From contig NC_061800.1 of NCBI RefSeq assembly GCF_021462225.1, positions 5,466,501 to 5,530,500 on the forward strand: a stretch of 64,000 nt of DNA, read 5' to 3'. The notes under the pieces were generated by a model, which was given only the letters and a program-made list of their open reading frames with translations, was not told where the DNA came from and did no database searches. Source of the stretch: Girardinichthys multiradiatus. Its lineage: Eukaryota; Chordata; Actinopteri; Cyprinodontiformes; Goodeidae. The position numbers and the translations under genes were made by a program. Shown piece by piece: positions 24,205 to 36,233 of this stretch; the stretch's first letter is position 1, and every line of letters begins with the position of its first letter.

Positions 24205-24345
24205 TTCCGTTCTTGGGACAGGGGTTAGGTTTAGGACTAGGGTATGAATTGAGTTATTGTTAGGGTTAGGGATTAACTGGTTAGGGTTAGTGTGAGTTTA
24301 GTGTTAGGGTCAGGGTTAGGCACTAAAAATCAAGGAAAATGAATG
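24205..24345 (+). repeat. Degenerate telomere-like TTAGGG block 1
   Basis: The tract has repeated TTAGGGTTAGGG-type motifs separated by degenerate sequence, ending GGTTAGGCACTAAAAA. It is followed by AATGGAAGTCAATGGAAGT, a CCTCATAAAGATAGTAAAACACG motif and a (GT)n run at about 24398-24418. The same order of parts recurs in block 2, so these are diverged copies of one unit, not a true interstitial telomere. Confidence 0.65.
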
Positions 24346-24509
24346 GAAGTCAATGGAAGTAACCGAAAAGTCCTCATAAAGATAGTAAAACACGGATGTG
24401 TGTGTGTGTGTGTGTGTTCATGTCAGTCTAACTTGTGTGGATCAAACCCTTATGGAACACAAACATTGTGTGAACATTTTGTGGACCGCCCCTAATGCTG
24501 CAGAGCCCC

Positions 24510-24670
24510 ACTTTTAGGGTTAGGGGTTGGGTTTAGAGGTGTGAATTAAATTTAGGTTAAGATTAGGGTTAAGAATATAGAGGTAATGGTTAGGGTTAGT
24601 GTAAGTGTTAAGGTTAGGCACAAATGATGTTACTAAAACAAATAGAAGCCAATACGAAGTCCTAATATGT
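24510..24670 (+). repeat. Degenerate telomere-like TTAGGG block 2
   Basis: TTTTAGGGTTAGGGGTTGGG begins a second block, ending AAGGTTAGGCACAAATGATG and followed by AATAGAAGCCAATACGAAGTCCT. The tail corresponds to the tail of block 1 (AATGGAAGTCAATGGAAGT... then AAGTCCT). The two blocks are about 0.3 kb apart. Confidence 0.6.
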
Positions 24671-27600
24671 TTAGAAAAACAAACTTCTGACACATGCCTC
24701 TGCACGGCAGAGTAACAATGCTGCTCAGAGCCACTGTGGTGAATTACAGGCAGCCTTGGCTGAGGCCAAAGAATCTTTTTAGAGATTGCCAGTTTGTTAG
24801 GTCTCTAAACTGCACTTAGGCACCACTTCTCCTCACTTATGAGTTAAATGATCATATGAATCTTCACTTTGAGCTTAAATTCAAGCTGGGGACTTTATTA
24901 TCAGTACTTTGGACTTGGGTAGACATTGTGTAATGGGTCATGGCCCCAGTTGTCCAAATCTATCATCATCACTGTTCTGCAAATTTCATCTGCATTCTTG
25001 GCTGCCTTGTGCTCATTTTTTTTCTTGTTTGCTTTTTACATATTTCTCCATTTTGGTCATTGAGATGAATATAACTAACACGAGCAACAAGCCTGACCAC
25101 AATTGAAAAGGAAATGTATAAATAATAATGATATGCTCTTTAATTTCTTTTGTAGATTTTACAAAATAAACTTTTTTTCATCAATTAAATTGTTGAATGA
25201 GGGTCTTTTTGCAGTTAAATGTTTTCGCTCTTCACTATGCTTCTTAAATCATGTTTACTTGAAACCAGTCCGTTTATTTCATTCCTCTTGCTATGTCCTC
25301 CTCAAGCAACATCTGGTTGGATGAAGGGATCTTAACTTCCAAATTAGGGACAGAGTTACAAGTAAAGACAAAGGAGTGATCCAACAATTTTCTTCTTCTC
25401 AGTTTTTCTTTAGAAGCAGTTGAACACAATCCAAACAGACGTTCTGTTTGTTTTATGGAGAACACTTCAGCCAAAGTGCAGCAAAAGTCTAATTTAGCAA
25501 GTTCAGCATCTCTCACCTTGAAGTTTTTAAAAGAGTTCTTGTGCTGGGTTTGTTACAAATATAAACTCTGCAGTGGGTGTATGACAAACATGTACAGTCA
25601 TGGTAAAAGCAAATTACACCCTCTTTCTGTTCCAGTCTTTTAATTATCATATGATCTGGTTTTTAGCTGGTTCTACAAGTAAATCAGTTTTACAATAACT
25701 GTACAACAACATGGCTGGAACTAAAAGAGCCATGCAGACACAAATGTTTCCAATTCTCAATGGCCTAAAGCTGTATCGTAAAGAGAGCAAGAAAATTCCT
25801 CAATAAATATGTGATACAGCAAAAAACCATTAAATGGAATCATGTACTTAGTTTTTCACATATATCACACATTTTCAGCATTATTTTATTTGTTGTACAA
25901 AGTAGTTTTCACTTTTTCCATTAAAGGGTAACTAAGATGATACTGCAACTAGTGCAACAGGTCACATTTTCTCAGTACGTTTGTGAAACAGCAGGCTCCC
26001 CTCCTCTTTGATCACCTTTCACATTCTCTAAAAGCAGAAATTGCACCATGATATACGCCACATCTTCCAAAATACAAATCTCTGCGTGCCGACAGCTGAG
26101 GCAGCAGTTTCTTTTCAAATCCCTAGATTTGAGCTTATGTCAGAATCCGCAGCTTGTCTCTGAGCACGGGCACTGTGGCGGAGCCTCGAGGTCAAACAAT
26201 TAAGACACAGCAGATAGTTGACACTCGCACTTTACCCAAGCAGCAACACCTCACCTGTGCTGTGTCTGTCTGACTGGGAGCTGTATGTAGTTTTGTTTCT
26301 GTTTTTTTGTTTTGTTTTTGGTGTGTGCGGTCTGACACAGTTCCCTATAGTTCCCACTAAGCATTGGGTGTAGAAATTGTAAGTCTAATGAGTCAGGCAG
26401 GCTTACAGACCTGGCCTTTTCTTGTTTTTGTTGCTGCGATATTGCTGAGTAACTGAAAAACTATGGTTCCCGCAGGCACAACTCAGTCAAAACTTCTGTT
26501 TTATAATAATTAAAATGATACTCGTAGTATGAAAAGGAGCTACTTGTTTCTTATATGAATCAGATAGCAGCCTCAAAGAACATCATAAAATCAGATGAAA
26601 TAACTACTGAAACTGTAGGCAACCAATGTTTCCAACATACCAAAAATCCTGCATGAGCCGAGTCACTTGTTTACCCCCAATACATAACTTACAAGCCCTT
26701 CCAGAAAAAAGCTAGCTCATCAATTTTTATGCCTGCAATATAGAATTTCTTCTTGTATGTTCAAAAACCACAATTTAATTTCTGTGTTTAGTGGTCATAA
26801 CAAAGAAACCTTTACAAAGACAGAACGAAAACATTTTCTTGAAAGGAACATATGAAAAAGATGAAAAAAACTAAATAATTTCTTCTTTTGTTAGCATCAT
26901 TCTATTGTGCAATTTCTAAGCAAACATTGTGTAAAAAACAGAAAACTCAAAATGAGCCTTTTCATTACTTTTATATTAAAACGTTTTGGCCAATGTTGTT
27001 AGAAGCCATATTGGTGGGCCTAAAGAGCCACATCTAGCTCTGGAGCTGCAGAAGCCCCCTCTTCCACTTTAAAGATTTATTTTCCACTGGGTCTGTTATT
27101 TAGCAGCCTGGTTTAGCTGGTGACCCAGTTGCTACAGTATAAGATGTGTAGAAAGACGATGCTGAAGTGCCATTTACCTAAGGCAGTGTTTCTCTCTATG
27201 ATACTGAAATGCATGGCAGAAAACTTAATGGGTTTAGAAACTAGACATATATATTTTTTATTTTAAAATTTAGTCTTTGTAATAGATACCAGTCAGATGC
27301 AGTATGGTGCACAGATGTTTTGTGCTGACTGTTCTGTGTAGCACAGAAGAAAAATAAGGCTACCAAGAGTCTGGGAGGCAATGGAAATGAGAAAATAACT
27401 GCTCTGCATGGGTCATGAAAACAAAGTGAACAAAACAGAATGGACTTAAACTAAATAACACAAATAGATGAATCTCTATTTTTCTGGTTCACACATGCAT
27501 ACACATGCATCTGTCTCAGACAGATAAATCATCTATTCAAATCTTACATAAAGCCCGTCCCTGCCAAGCAGCCGCTCCAATTACTGTCTACTGATTACAG

Positions 27601-29055
27601 GTATTATTCCAGTCTGTTTTTGTCTTTGTGGAGGTATATTATGTCTGCAGGGAACAACACACACACACACACACCACTGAGCACATATGAGTTGAGACTG
27701 CCTGTCTGAACTCATATGGAAGTGGTGGGGGGGGGGATGACCAGTTATCAAGCTTCATCTGTTCTATGAGTTTGCTGCATACATCAGTGTTTTCACAGGA
27801 CCCAATTTTGATCTTGATGGTCTTGACCCCTGTTCAATTAACCACTCAGGGCTCTATTTTCATGCAGGTGCAAAGCAGCAGGATAGCAGACATAACTGTC
27901 TCCAAATTCACACAGACCAGTCATGTTGTTGACATTTCTGTTTCTTCATTCATCTTAAAACATCGAGTCTGGTTCATGTTTAAATACATAATTCAAATGA
28001 ACTGAGTTGCTCTAAAATCTGACTCCGTATTGAGTTTAAACCATTAAAGATTTCTGATAATGCCAATCATAGCATTCAGACTCCTTTTTTGTTGCACTGA
28101 GCTGAAAATGTTCCTAAACGGCAACAAAGAGCCTTCGGTAGAAAGTCTAAATAGCATTAGGCAGTCTGGAAGCAGGACAATCATAAAGAGCTGTCATGCT
28201 TTTCTATAAGGAGCTTTAACATTCTAGTTCTTTTTTCTGAATTTGCTTTAAGAGCATTATGAGCAGTTGTAAACAAATTACCAATATCTTGTCCACATTG
28301 AGTTTCAGGACACTTTCTCTGCTCCAGTATATGGTTACCTAGGTTTTAGAAAGCTGCTTTAATGTTCTAACCTCAATACATGTAAAACATGCGAAGCTTT
28401 ATCATTTATCGGTAAGGACTACCTGAGTGCCTGCATGGCTTCAAATTCTTTAGTGAAGATGTATCTCAGTCTGATGAGGATTTTTGCACAGGCAGGAGTT
28501 TGCAAAAACTAAAGGCTAACGCTAGTTTCCCTCTTAGTTTTAATGTGACTAATTCATACTTTTGTTCACAGCATGTTCTCTTCGTGGATGCAGGTAATTG
28601 TGTGTGGACTTACACAAAGAGTTGTTCTTCTGCTTCGTAAACAAAGTGCTTTGTGTTAGACATTGAAATTACCAATGCCAATTATTGCAGTAGGGTGCTG
28701 TGCTAATCAGATCTCACACAGAAGGCTGCAGGTTTTGTATTCGCTGTTTGTTCCCTGTGTGGGTCTGGAGTAACTTGCAGTTCCAGATCAGAGTTCGGAC
28801 TTTGAGAATCGCTGTGTTATAGCTACATCATCCAGAACCCCCTCCCACGGAAAAAAATATATCTATAAAGACCTGATTTAAGAGTAATTTATTTTTAAAA
28901 AACAACTTGATAATGCCAATAAAAGGTTGAAGTCCCTCCAGGATAAGGCCCTTCGCCACATGCTATTAACACTGCTAAGTTTGGACATGGCAGACTGACA
29001 TCAGTGACAGACTTCTGTCTGCAGCTGGAACTCTTGCAACAAGGAGATGGCTTAC
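24671..29055. other. Large intron segment, no gene seen
   Basis: No exon was recognised. An (AC) run lies at 27657-27674 and a G run at 27726-27735. The segment 26000-26330 is less AT-rich than its surroundings (CTGAGCACGGGCACTGTGGCGG, then ACACCTCACCTGTGCTGTGTC) and might be conserved non-coding DNA, but no motif supports a function. Confidence 0.5.
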
Positions 29056-29232
29056 CTGAAACTCAAAGGTCTCATCAAACATTGGTTCGTCCTGGTTCTG
29101 AGCAGCGGTGCGTGTTCGCTGCTCGGCACAATCAGCCGGAACGCCGTGCAGCTCCAACACAACATATGGGTCAATGACCTCCCCCTTGGCCCCTGACCCC
29201 TGAGGCTTGGGCAGGTTGTGGGCACTGATCAC
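29056..29232 (-). CDS. plcl1-like: PLCL exon: first half of C2 domain
   Basis: This 177-base, phase 0-0 exon encodes 59 residues from [17 protein letters not shown] to DETFEFQ. It is the first half of a PLC C2 domain: the VISAHNLP strand, [13 protein letters not shown], and [12 protein letters not shown]. Residues CAEQRT and the GVPAD turn match PLCL1 and PLCL2. Splice sites are TTGTGCAG (acceptor) and TTTCAG followed by GTAAGC (donor). The intron separating it from the large X/Y exon is only 344 bases, while the next intron downstream is about 10.9 kb. Confidence 0.96.
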
Positions 29233-29576
29233 CTGCACAACAAAAAACAGAGCAACTAATTTTAAGTTTATCAGCTAAAATGTCTGAAGAAGAGTCAAAA
29301 CTATCAGAAGACTTTTGCTCACAATGTGAGAATTTAAAGTGTGAAGCACTACACCATAAAAGTAAAAAGACTTCTCTACTACAGGAGTTTTAAAGTCAAA
29401 CGGCAAGCCTCCTTATGTATTTGCATTTGGTCATTTAAATAGAATCTGGTGCTTCAAAAAATGAAAAAGTGGATGATAACAGCAAAGTAGTACATGATAT
29501 CAATGTTTTTATAATTAATCATTAAGTGATGTCTTTTAAAGATAGAATTGTAGAAAAAACAGAGCAGGTTCTGGAC

Positions 29577-30696
29577 CTTAATGCGCAGAGTTTGAGGTGG
29601 GACTCCTGGCACGCAACCATGGGTGTGGGCACTGAAATACGACACCTCATCCCTCATCACAGCCGGCCGTAGGACATAACCACACCCACCGTTCTGTGAG
29701 AAGCGGCCTCGATGAAGGTCCAACATGGCGCCTGGAGTCTGCTGGTTTAAGGCCACTAGCTGGACCCCTCCTTTCCAATATCCTTGAGGGTTGGGGTTGC
29801 TGGAGTCCAGACGCACTGAGCTGGGACGTACCCTGGTTAGGGTTCGCTTGGTGAACATAACAAGGTCCTCTGGGCTTTCGCTGGTCAGCCGTCCAGCCTC
29901 TCCTTCACCCAGGGAGCACATTGTCCAGTAAGGCAGCTCAGGAGGAATTGGCGAGCCAGGGGACGAAGGGCTGCTGGGAGGAGACTGCTGCTGAGTCTGC
30001 TTGTAACTTCCTCTTTGAGCATAAAAGCTGCGGCTGCTGGTCCGAGCAACTGCCACCAGGTCTGACATCTCTTTGTTGAGACTGAGCTTTCTGGGCTGAG
30101 ACGGAGGAGGTACCACCAACACCACTCCCAGTTCCTCCTCTCCAGGGATGGTCATTCTTCTTCCTGCCAAGGGCCCCCCTCCTCCTATTTCCTCATCCTC
30201 CTCAGATACCTCCCCATCAGAGCCCTCCTCCTCTGGAGGGAGCTTCTTCCCTACAATAAGGATCTTTCCCTTCAGCTGCTCAGGGGAGGGAAGAGTGGTG
30301 GCCCGCCCTCCCAGGCTCACATGTAGCGCCTCAGGTGTGTAAAGCCGGGATCCGAACACCTTCTTTAGGTGGTGTGCCATGGTGCGCTGCTGACCCGGTG
30401 AGCATCGGTGACACAAGTACAACAGGAGTGGGTACTGAGATGTCAGGAAGGCATATTTATTGACCACCTCCAGTGCAGAGCGGATAGTAATGGGCGCATG
30501 GTGGTGGTGATGATGGTGATGATGGTGACGAGAGATATCAGGCCCAAAGTCAACCCCAAGTAGAGGCTCGCCCTCTGGGCCATCAGTCACACCCAGCTCC
30601 AGGCATCGACAGCCGGACTGCAGAGCCTTGATCAGCCCCCCAAGGTCTGCTCTGCCGTGGACCTGGTCATCCAGCAGGTAGGAGCGGTACGAAGTA
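29577..30696 (-). CDS. plcl1-like: PLCL large exon: PLC X domain, linker and Y domain (catalytically dead)
   Basis: This 1120-base exon supplies one base to the split Ser codon and then 373 codons. The X domain begins TSYRSYLLDDQ. Active PLCs have SHNTY here, so the first catalytic His is Tyr and the neighbouring calcium-binding Asn is Arg. LELG replaces LELD, losing another calcium ligand, and the second catalytic His is absent, as it is in PLCL1. A run of ten His (30498-30527) follows. The X-Y linker has an acidic block (EVSEEDEEIGG), Pro-rich parts and a Ser/Pro/Gln-rich insertion. The Y domain shows YWTMCSLGE, RLDSSNPNPQGYW, LNQQTPGAMLDL and QNGGCGYVLRP. The acceptor is TTTTTCCTCCAG; the donor follows CGCATTAAG. 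It is a fold-retaining, non-catalytic PLC core. Confidence 0.97.
30498..30527 (-). repeat. Codon repeat encoding ten histidines in the X domain
   Basis: Ten consecutive CAC/CAT codons within the large PLCL exon. The mixture of CAC and CAT means the run is not one pure triplet repeat, but it is the type of tract that can change length by slippage. It sits right after the place where active PLCs have their second catalytic histidine. Confidence 0.95.
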
Positions 30697-30849
30697 CTGG
30701 AGGAAAAATACACAATAAGTCAGAAACTGAAGCAAATCATCGCCGGTTTGCAGTGTCAATGATATTGTTTTACTATTTACTATTTGGTTAACTATTGTAG
30801 TTTTCATTTTTTCTGGCATCCTTATATTGCACATACAGTACAAAGGTAA

Positions 30850-32122
30850 TTTTTTCACCTTGTTACATTACAGATTTATTTTAATCTACACAAAATAGCC
30901 CCGAGTGAAAAACTGTAAATGTGTTTTCAGACATCTTGGTAAAGTTATGAAAAATGTAAATGTAAAAAATATTAGTCACCTAAGGACTGTTATTGTGTCA
31001 CACCTTTTACTATGACACAGAATGGAGCTCAGGTGCATCAGTTTTCCACTGACTAGCCCTGTGATGCTTCCGCAACCTGACTGGAGTCACCCCATGGTAA
31101 AATTCAGCTGACCGAAAATAAGTTGCAAGGGAACACACTTGTCCATATAAGAACTGACAGTACATGTCAGAGCGGAAAACAAGCAATGAAGCCAAGAGAA
31201 TTGTCTGTAGACCTCCAAGACCAGATTGTGTCAAAGCACAGTTTTGGGGAAGGATACAAAAAATGTCTGGCTGAGTTGTAGACCCAGGAAAAAACCGTGG
31301 TATCCTTTATTTGGAAATAGAAGAAACACCAGGATCCTCCCTAGATCTGAGTGCTGGACCCAAATGAGTAACCAGGGACAAGGGCCTTGATTAGGGAGGT
31401 GACCAAGAATCTAATGCTCACTAAGGTGGAGCTCCAATGTTTCATTGTGGAGACATGAGAACCATTCAGTAGACCGACCATTGATATTGTCCTCCACCAA
31501 TCAGGGCTTTATGATAGTGACCAGTTGAAGGAACCTATTCCTTTAAAGGCACGTCACAACAACATGTTAGAGGAGTAACAAAATTCCTTAAACTGATTGA
31601 ACTAAATAACAACTTTGTGGTTAGTACAGAAAAACATGGCACTGCTCATCATCCGGCAACCACCATCTCCACTGTAAAATAAGGTAGTGACATCATTGTG
31701 CTGTGAGGATGTGGCAGGAACAGGGTGACCTGCCTGCACAGAGGGTAAGATGATAGCAGCCATATATAGAAATTTCAGAAAACCAGCTCCAGAGTGCTCC
31801 ATGATCAGCCTAAGGTAACAAATCATCAAGGATATCAATCAAAGATAGGTGTCAGAAGCAGTCTATGAACCTCCCAGTCAGAATACAACAGGACATTTCT
31901 GGAAACACTTTAAAAATGAGAAAACTTTGCTCCTTTAACCCGACAGCTTAAGATGATCTGCAGAGAACAATGGGAGAAAATAGTCCAAAACAGGTATTCT
32001 AAGTTTGTTGACTGCAGCCAAAGGTGCTTCAATTAAGTTTTGAGCCGTGGGTGCGAATCTCTATGAACTCATGACTTTTACATTGTCAAAAACAAATGTT
32101 TTAAAACAGTAGTTCAACATGA
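30850..32122 (+). mobile_element. Decayed Tc1-like transposon, third lineage
   Basis: The plus strand shows CACACTTGTCCATATAAG, then CATGTCAGAGCGGAAAACAAGC, then an ATG-proximal region at about 31187 (ATGAAGCCAAGAGAATTGTC) followed by GTAGACCTCCAAGACCAGATTGTG (the VDLQDQIV start region of the transposase). Further on are AGGGAGGTGACCAAGAA (REVTKN) and CACCAATCAGGGCTTTATG (HQSGLYG). Frame damage is extensive. It fills much of the 5.5-kb intron between the EF-hand exon and the X/Y exon. Confidence 0.75.
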
Positions 32123-32153
32123 CTTCATCAACCTGTGCAAACTCTGCTGTCAG
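32123..32153. repeat. Exact 31-base copy of part of the PLCL EF-hand exon
   Basis: The 31 bases here are identical, in the same orientation, to 40288-40318 inside the exon 40211-40495, which encodes the EFAQVDED part of the EF-hand. Both flanking bases differ. The copy lies in a downstream intron of the same gene, at the end of a decayed Tc1 copy. Confidence 0.95.
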
Positions 32154-32250
32154 TTCAACAATGTTTTTTTTTTATACTTTAATATTGCATGGTTGATCTA
32201 ATAATATGATTTATTTATGCTTTCTAATTTTACTTCATTGTTTTTTTTTG

Positions 32251-32370
32251 GGGCTGCACGGTGGCACAGTTGGTAGCACTGTTGCCTTGCAGCAAGAAGG
32301 TCCTGGGTTCAATTCCCAACCGGGGGTCTTTCCCACTATGGAATAAGTGGTAGAAAATGACTGACTGACT
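32251..32370 (+). mobile_element. tRNA-headed SINE, internally deleted copy
   Basis: The head GGGGCTGCACGGTGGCACAG and TTGGTAGCACTG includes a polymerase III A box (TGGCACAGTTGG), and GGTTCAATTCC is a B box. The 3' tail is TCCCACTATGGAATAAGTGG and ends in a GACTGACTGACTG repeat. Compared with the 359-base copy at 48150-48508, the middle (about 240 bases between GGTCTT and the tail) is missing. Confidence 0.8.
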
Positions 32371-33467
32371 GTTTACTTTGGAAGTTTTAGGTTGGAGAAG
32401 TTAGCAGTATGAGCCCTCTGAGGTTGTGCTATAAACTGGAATTTTAGAGTGTATTAAATATTCAAATTACTTACTTTTACATCAAGCATAGTAGTTTGTA
32501 TATCTAATCAATAAATTCTAACAAATGTACTGTTTTTTGGTAACAAATAGATTAGAATGAGCAAATGTATCTTAGTTGGAAATGAAATAATTCAGTTGAT
32601 TAAGTACATTTAAAAACTTGGTTGGAATTTAACAAAACCTTTTTAGGTGTTTGCTGTTAAGACCACATGATTTCTACTCAGCAATATTGATTAAAATACT
32701 TTATTTGTTCTTCTGACAATTTTACAGTAATTCATATTATTACAGCCTCCACCAGTTAACATGTTGCTAATTTGAAAGAACAAAATATAGAAAATGTATT
32801 GTTAGTAGCTTGTATTGCTAACAGTAATTACCCTGGTCACTGAACATGCTAATTTCCAAATATCACAGGTTTTCAAATTTGGAATTGGAACATGGTTAAG
32901 CCGGGTTTTCACAGGTCCAACCTAAAAGGTAAATGAAATACACCATTATTAGCTACCAATGCTTGTTCCCCATGCCGATGGTTGCTCCAGATACATTATT
33001 TCATTGTTAATATTTATATACCAACATTTCTGCTGAGTACCACCAAAGACAGCCAACATGCCACCAGTAGTACTTGCATCACAGTTTGAAAATCATGGAC
33101 CAAGTTATCCTCACTATTTTTCATCCTCAAAAAGCATTCAGATTTCCCGACACACAGATTAGCATTCCTGATCCAAGTCAGTCAGGCTTGATTTAATTAA
33201 GGATTTTTTTCCGGTTCAAAAGGGAAACATATCCTACAACCTACTGCATCCCCATAGATAAGTCTGAATGTGATGCTGTCTGATCTTCATCATTGCAAAC
33301 TTTGTACTTACCAAGGCTATAGTCATCTTCCCTCTACGTATCAATATGACCACCGTGAAGACAGACAAGCACTTTGTACTTTGTAAGTACTTTGTTTTCT
33401 CTGACCGTGCTGTGTCTGATTGCTCTTTGCACTTGAAAACTGAAGACAAATCTTCAAGTATATATCA
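32371..33467. other. Intron sequence, nothing recognised
   Basis: AT-rich intron sequence between the SINE and the next Tc1 relic, with no recognised exon or repeat. Confidence 0.55.
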
Positions 33468-34345
33468 ACTTGCCTTGCAAAAGTATTCCTACCCCTTCAA
33501 CTTTTCCACCTGTGTCACATTACTAACTACAAATATCAATGTATTTTATTTGGATATTATGTGACAGACCAATGCAAAGTAGTGCGGATTTGTAAAGTGC
33601 AATAATTATGGTATACAGTTTTCGTGGGGTTTTTTTAAACTAAAAATTCCGAAAGTACATTTGTATTCAGCCCTTCAGATACTTTGCAGAACAACTGATC
33701 TCTGCAGTTACAGATGCAGGTCCTACTAGCTCTGCACTTCTAAACGTTGAAATTTCTGCCTATTCTTCCTTGCAAAATAGCTCAGCTTAATTCAGACTGA
33801 ATGGAAAGTGCCTGTCAAAATCAGTTGTAAAGTTTTGCCCTAAATTCCTAATTGGATTTAGGTCTGTACTTTAATTGGTCTATTCTAACATGTGAATATG
33901 CTTTGGTCTAAAACACTCAATTACAGCTCAGACCGTATGTTTAGTGTTGCTGCCTGGGTGAAAGGTGAAGATCTGCCCCAGTCCCAATTCTTTTGGAACC
34001 ATTAACAAGTTTTCCTCCAGGGCTGATAAAGAAAAGCACCCCCACAGCATGATGCCACCACCACCATGATTCACTGTGTAAATGATGCGTTCAGGTTAAT
34101 ATGCAGAGAGTTCTCTGCCATAAAGTTTTGCATGTGGCCTAAAAATTTTAATTGTGATTTCTATTTAATCATTGTGTGACTTCTATAGGCAATAGGTTCC
34201 ACTGTATTTTATTTAGGGGTATCAGAGTAAAGAGGGATAAATAAATACACATCACACTTTTTGGATATTTGCTTGTGTGAAATTTTGAAAACTATTTAAA
34301 AATGTGAAAAAGTTCAGCGGGTATAAAGTATTTTACAGAGTGCTG
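33468..34345 (-). mobile_element. Shortened Tc1-like relic with both ends recognisable
   Basis: The left end GCCTTGCAAAAGTATTCCTACC and the right end GTATAAAGTATTTTACAGAG are imperfect inverted copies. Inside, GGATTTAGGTCTGTACTTTAATTGG and ACAGCATGATGCCACCACCACC are the antisense of the transposase SPDLNP and GGGSIML regions. At about 0.88 kb it is about half the normal length, so a large part of the coding region is deleted. Confidence 0.65.
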
Positions 34346-35384
34346 TTACTCAGTAAGGCACCAAGATTTTAGTATTAAACATGGTTGCTTCTCTTGATGA
34401 CTACAGTGTTTTTTCACTTTTCCTAGGATGCACAGTAAAACCCTACAGGTCATCCAATAGGCTGCACTTTCTCTAGGGTTTTATTCACCAGAAAGGGAAC
34501 ATGTCACTACCCTTCTCCTTGACATCCACAGGTTACCCATGGTTGTATAATGTCAAGTTTTCTGGCTCAGCAAACCCTAATCTCTCTGAACCCCAGCCAG
34601 TCTGGCTTACATTTCTTTTGGATCCTTTAAAAGCACAGGTGTGCTACTTTTGAGTATTTAGAAAAACAATCCAGTCACGGAACACCTTGCTCCCTAAACA
34701 TCTCTATCACACTCTTACGTTACATTTCCTCAAGTGTCCTGCTTGGAGGCTGTCCTATAAAAAGACTACATAAGTCCAGACAGTAGTTTTACGGGTATAT
34801 TGGTTTTAAATGTTGGATTTAGGGGTGGGTTGCACACAGCAGTGAGTAAACAGAACCATCTGGCAAATACGTAGAAAGCAGCCACTGAATGAACTCAATG
34901 CAAAGTCATGTGTGGATACTTTGGAAGAGTACAACAGAGAAATACGTGCTTATGTGATGTTTGTATATCTAAAAAAACATTTTATGGGTCAAGTAAAAGC
35001 AGATATCTGCCTGCAGTGAAATGTAGCATGGATGCATTGATCAGTAAAATTCCCGTTGAAGTGTAACATGATCTGTGTGAAACAGGTGATCCGTACACAT
35101 TTAGATAACAACGTGAGCACGGTTCTGAAACGTGAAAACAATCCCATATGTGGGTTTACAAATGCATTCATTACTAACCTCGAATCCAGCTGTGTGCATG
35201 TGTTCAGACTACTTGGTGTTTGCACTGCATTAACCCCCTAAATTACATAGACGTTTGGATTTCTAATTAGTAAACCCTGTAATACAGACACAGCTGAAGA
35301 CCTTGAGAGCATTGTGAGCTGATTTTACTGTTCATCTTTAGTTACTGTATGTAGCAGCTGCTGTTCACATGCCAAATTAATCTT

Positions 35385-36115
35385 ACCCCTAAACTTTATT
35401 AGATTCTGTCATGTTACAACTACAGACTTTAATATAATTGATTGGGATTTTATATAATAGACCAACATAACATTGTGGATATGTTGACATGTGTTCAGCC
35501 CCCTTTAATGTGAAACACTAAATAAAATCCATAAGCTTCCAAAACAAATAAGTATTTTTTAACCTACTGACAAAACATTTCAGAAAAAGTAATATTCCTT
35601 ACACTTTTAGAGTCATTATTGTAGAAATGTTATTTTTTCAATTTTAAAACTCTGCTTAAATCTTTAGCATTTTTGACCAAAGTTATTAAGAGTCACAGCA
35701 GAGGTTCTAAAGAATCACATGCCACTACAGTGCCGCACAGTGCAGCCCCCTGACCTAACAGTCAGGCCAGGCAAGGAGAACATTAATTTAGAGAAGCAGA
35801 TAAGAGGTCTGTTGTAACTCTGGAAGAGCTGCAGAGATCCACAGCTCAGGCTAGAGTATTAGTTAACAGGACAGCTATTAGTTTTAATCTCCACAAATCT
35901 GACCTTCAACAAGAAGTGGCAAGAAAAAAAGTCATGAAAGACAAAAGGACAAAAGGTATAATTAAAGTTCAGCACAAGCCATGTAGAAGACACAGGAAAC
36001 ATTTATAAGGTTTCACATAAAATCCTGATAAAATACATTTAAGTTTGTGATCATAATGTGGCAAAAAGTGAAAAAGGTTCAGGAGGTAGGAATAGTTTTG
36101 CAGGGCACTGTTGTG
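35385..36115 (+). mobile_element. Shortened Tc1-like relic
   Basis: The right end GGAGGTAGGAATAGTTTTGCAGGGCACTG is the inverted form of the CAG-GCCTTGCAAAAGTATTC-type Tc1 terminus. The left end lies near 35385 and includes CCAACATAACATTGTGGATATG, typical of the subterminal region. Only transposase remnants are left (near 35760-35990). It lies just upstream (plus sense) of the EF-hand exon at 36234. Confidence 0.55.
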
Positions 36116-36233
36116 GGTGGATTAGCTGAAAAAGTCAATGTTTCTGAATAATAATTCCAAACTTTCATCTGTCTGTTCTTCCTAGAGTTCTCTTTCAGGA
36201 TTTTAATTATTTGAGGAAAAGAGAACTTCAAAC

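Noticed and set aside
24205..24670. Interstitial telomere from a chromosome fusion
   Set aside because: The repeats are degenerate and organised as copies of a composite repeat with the same flanks.
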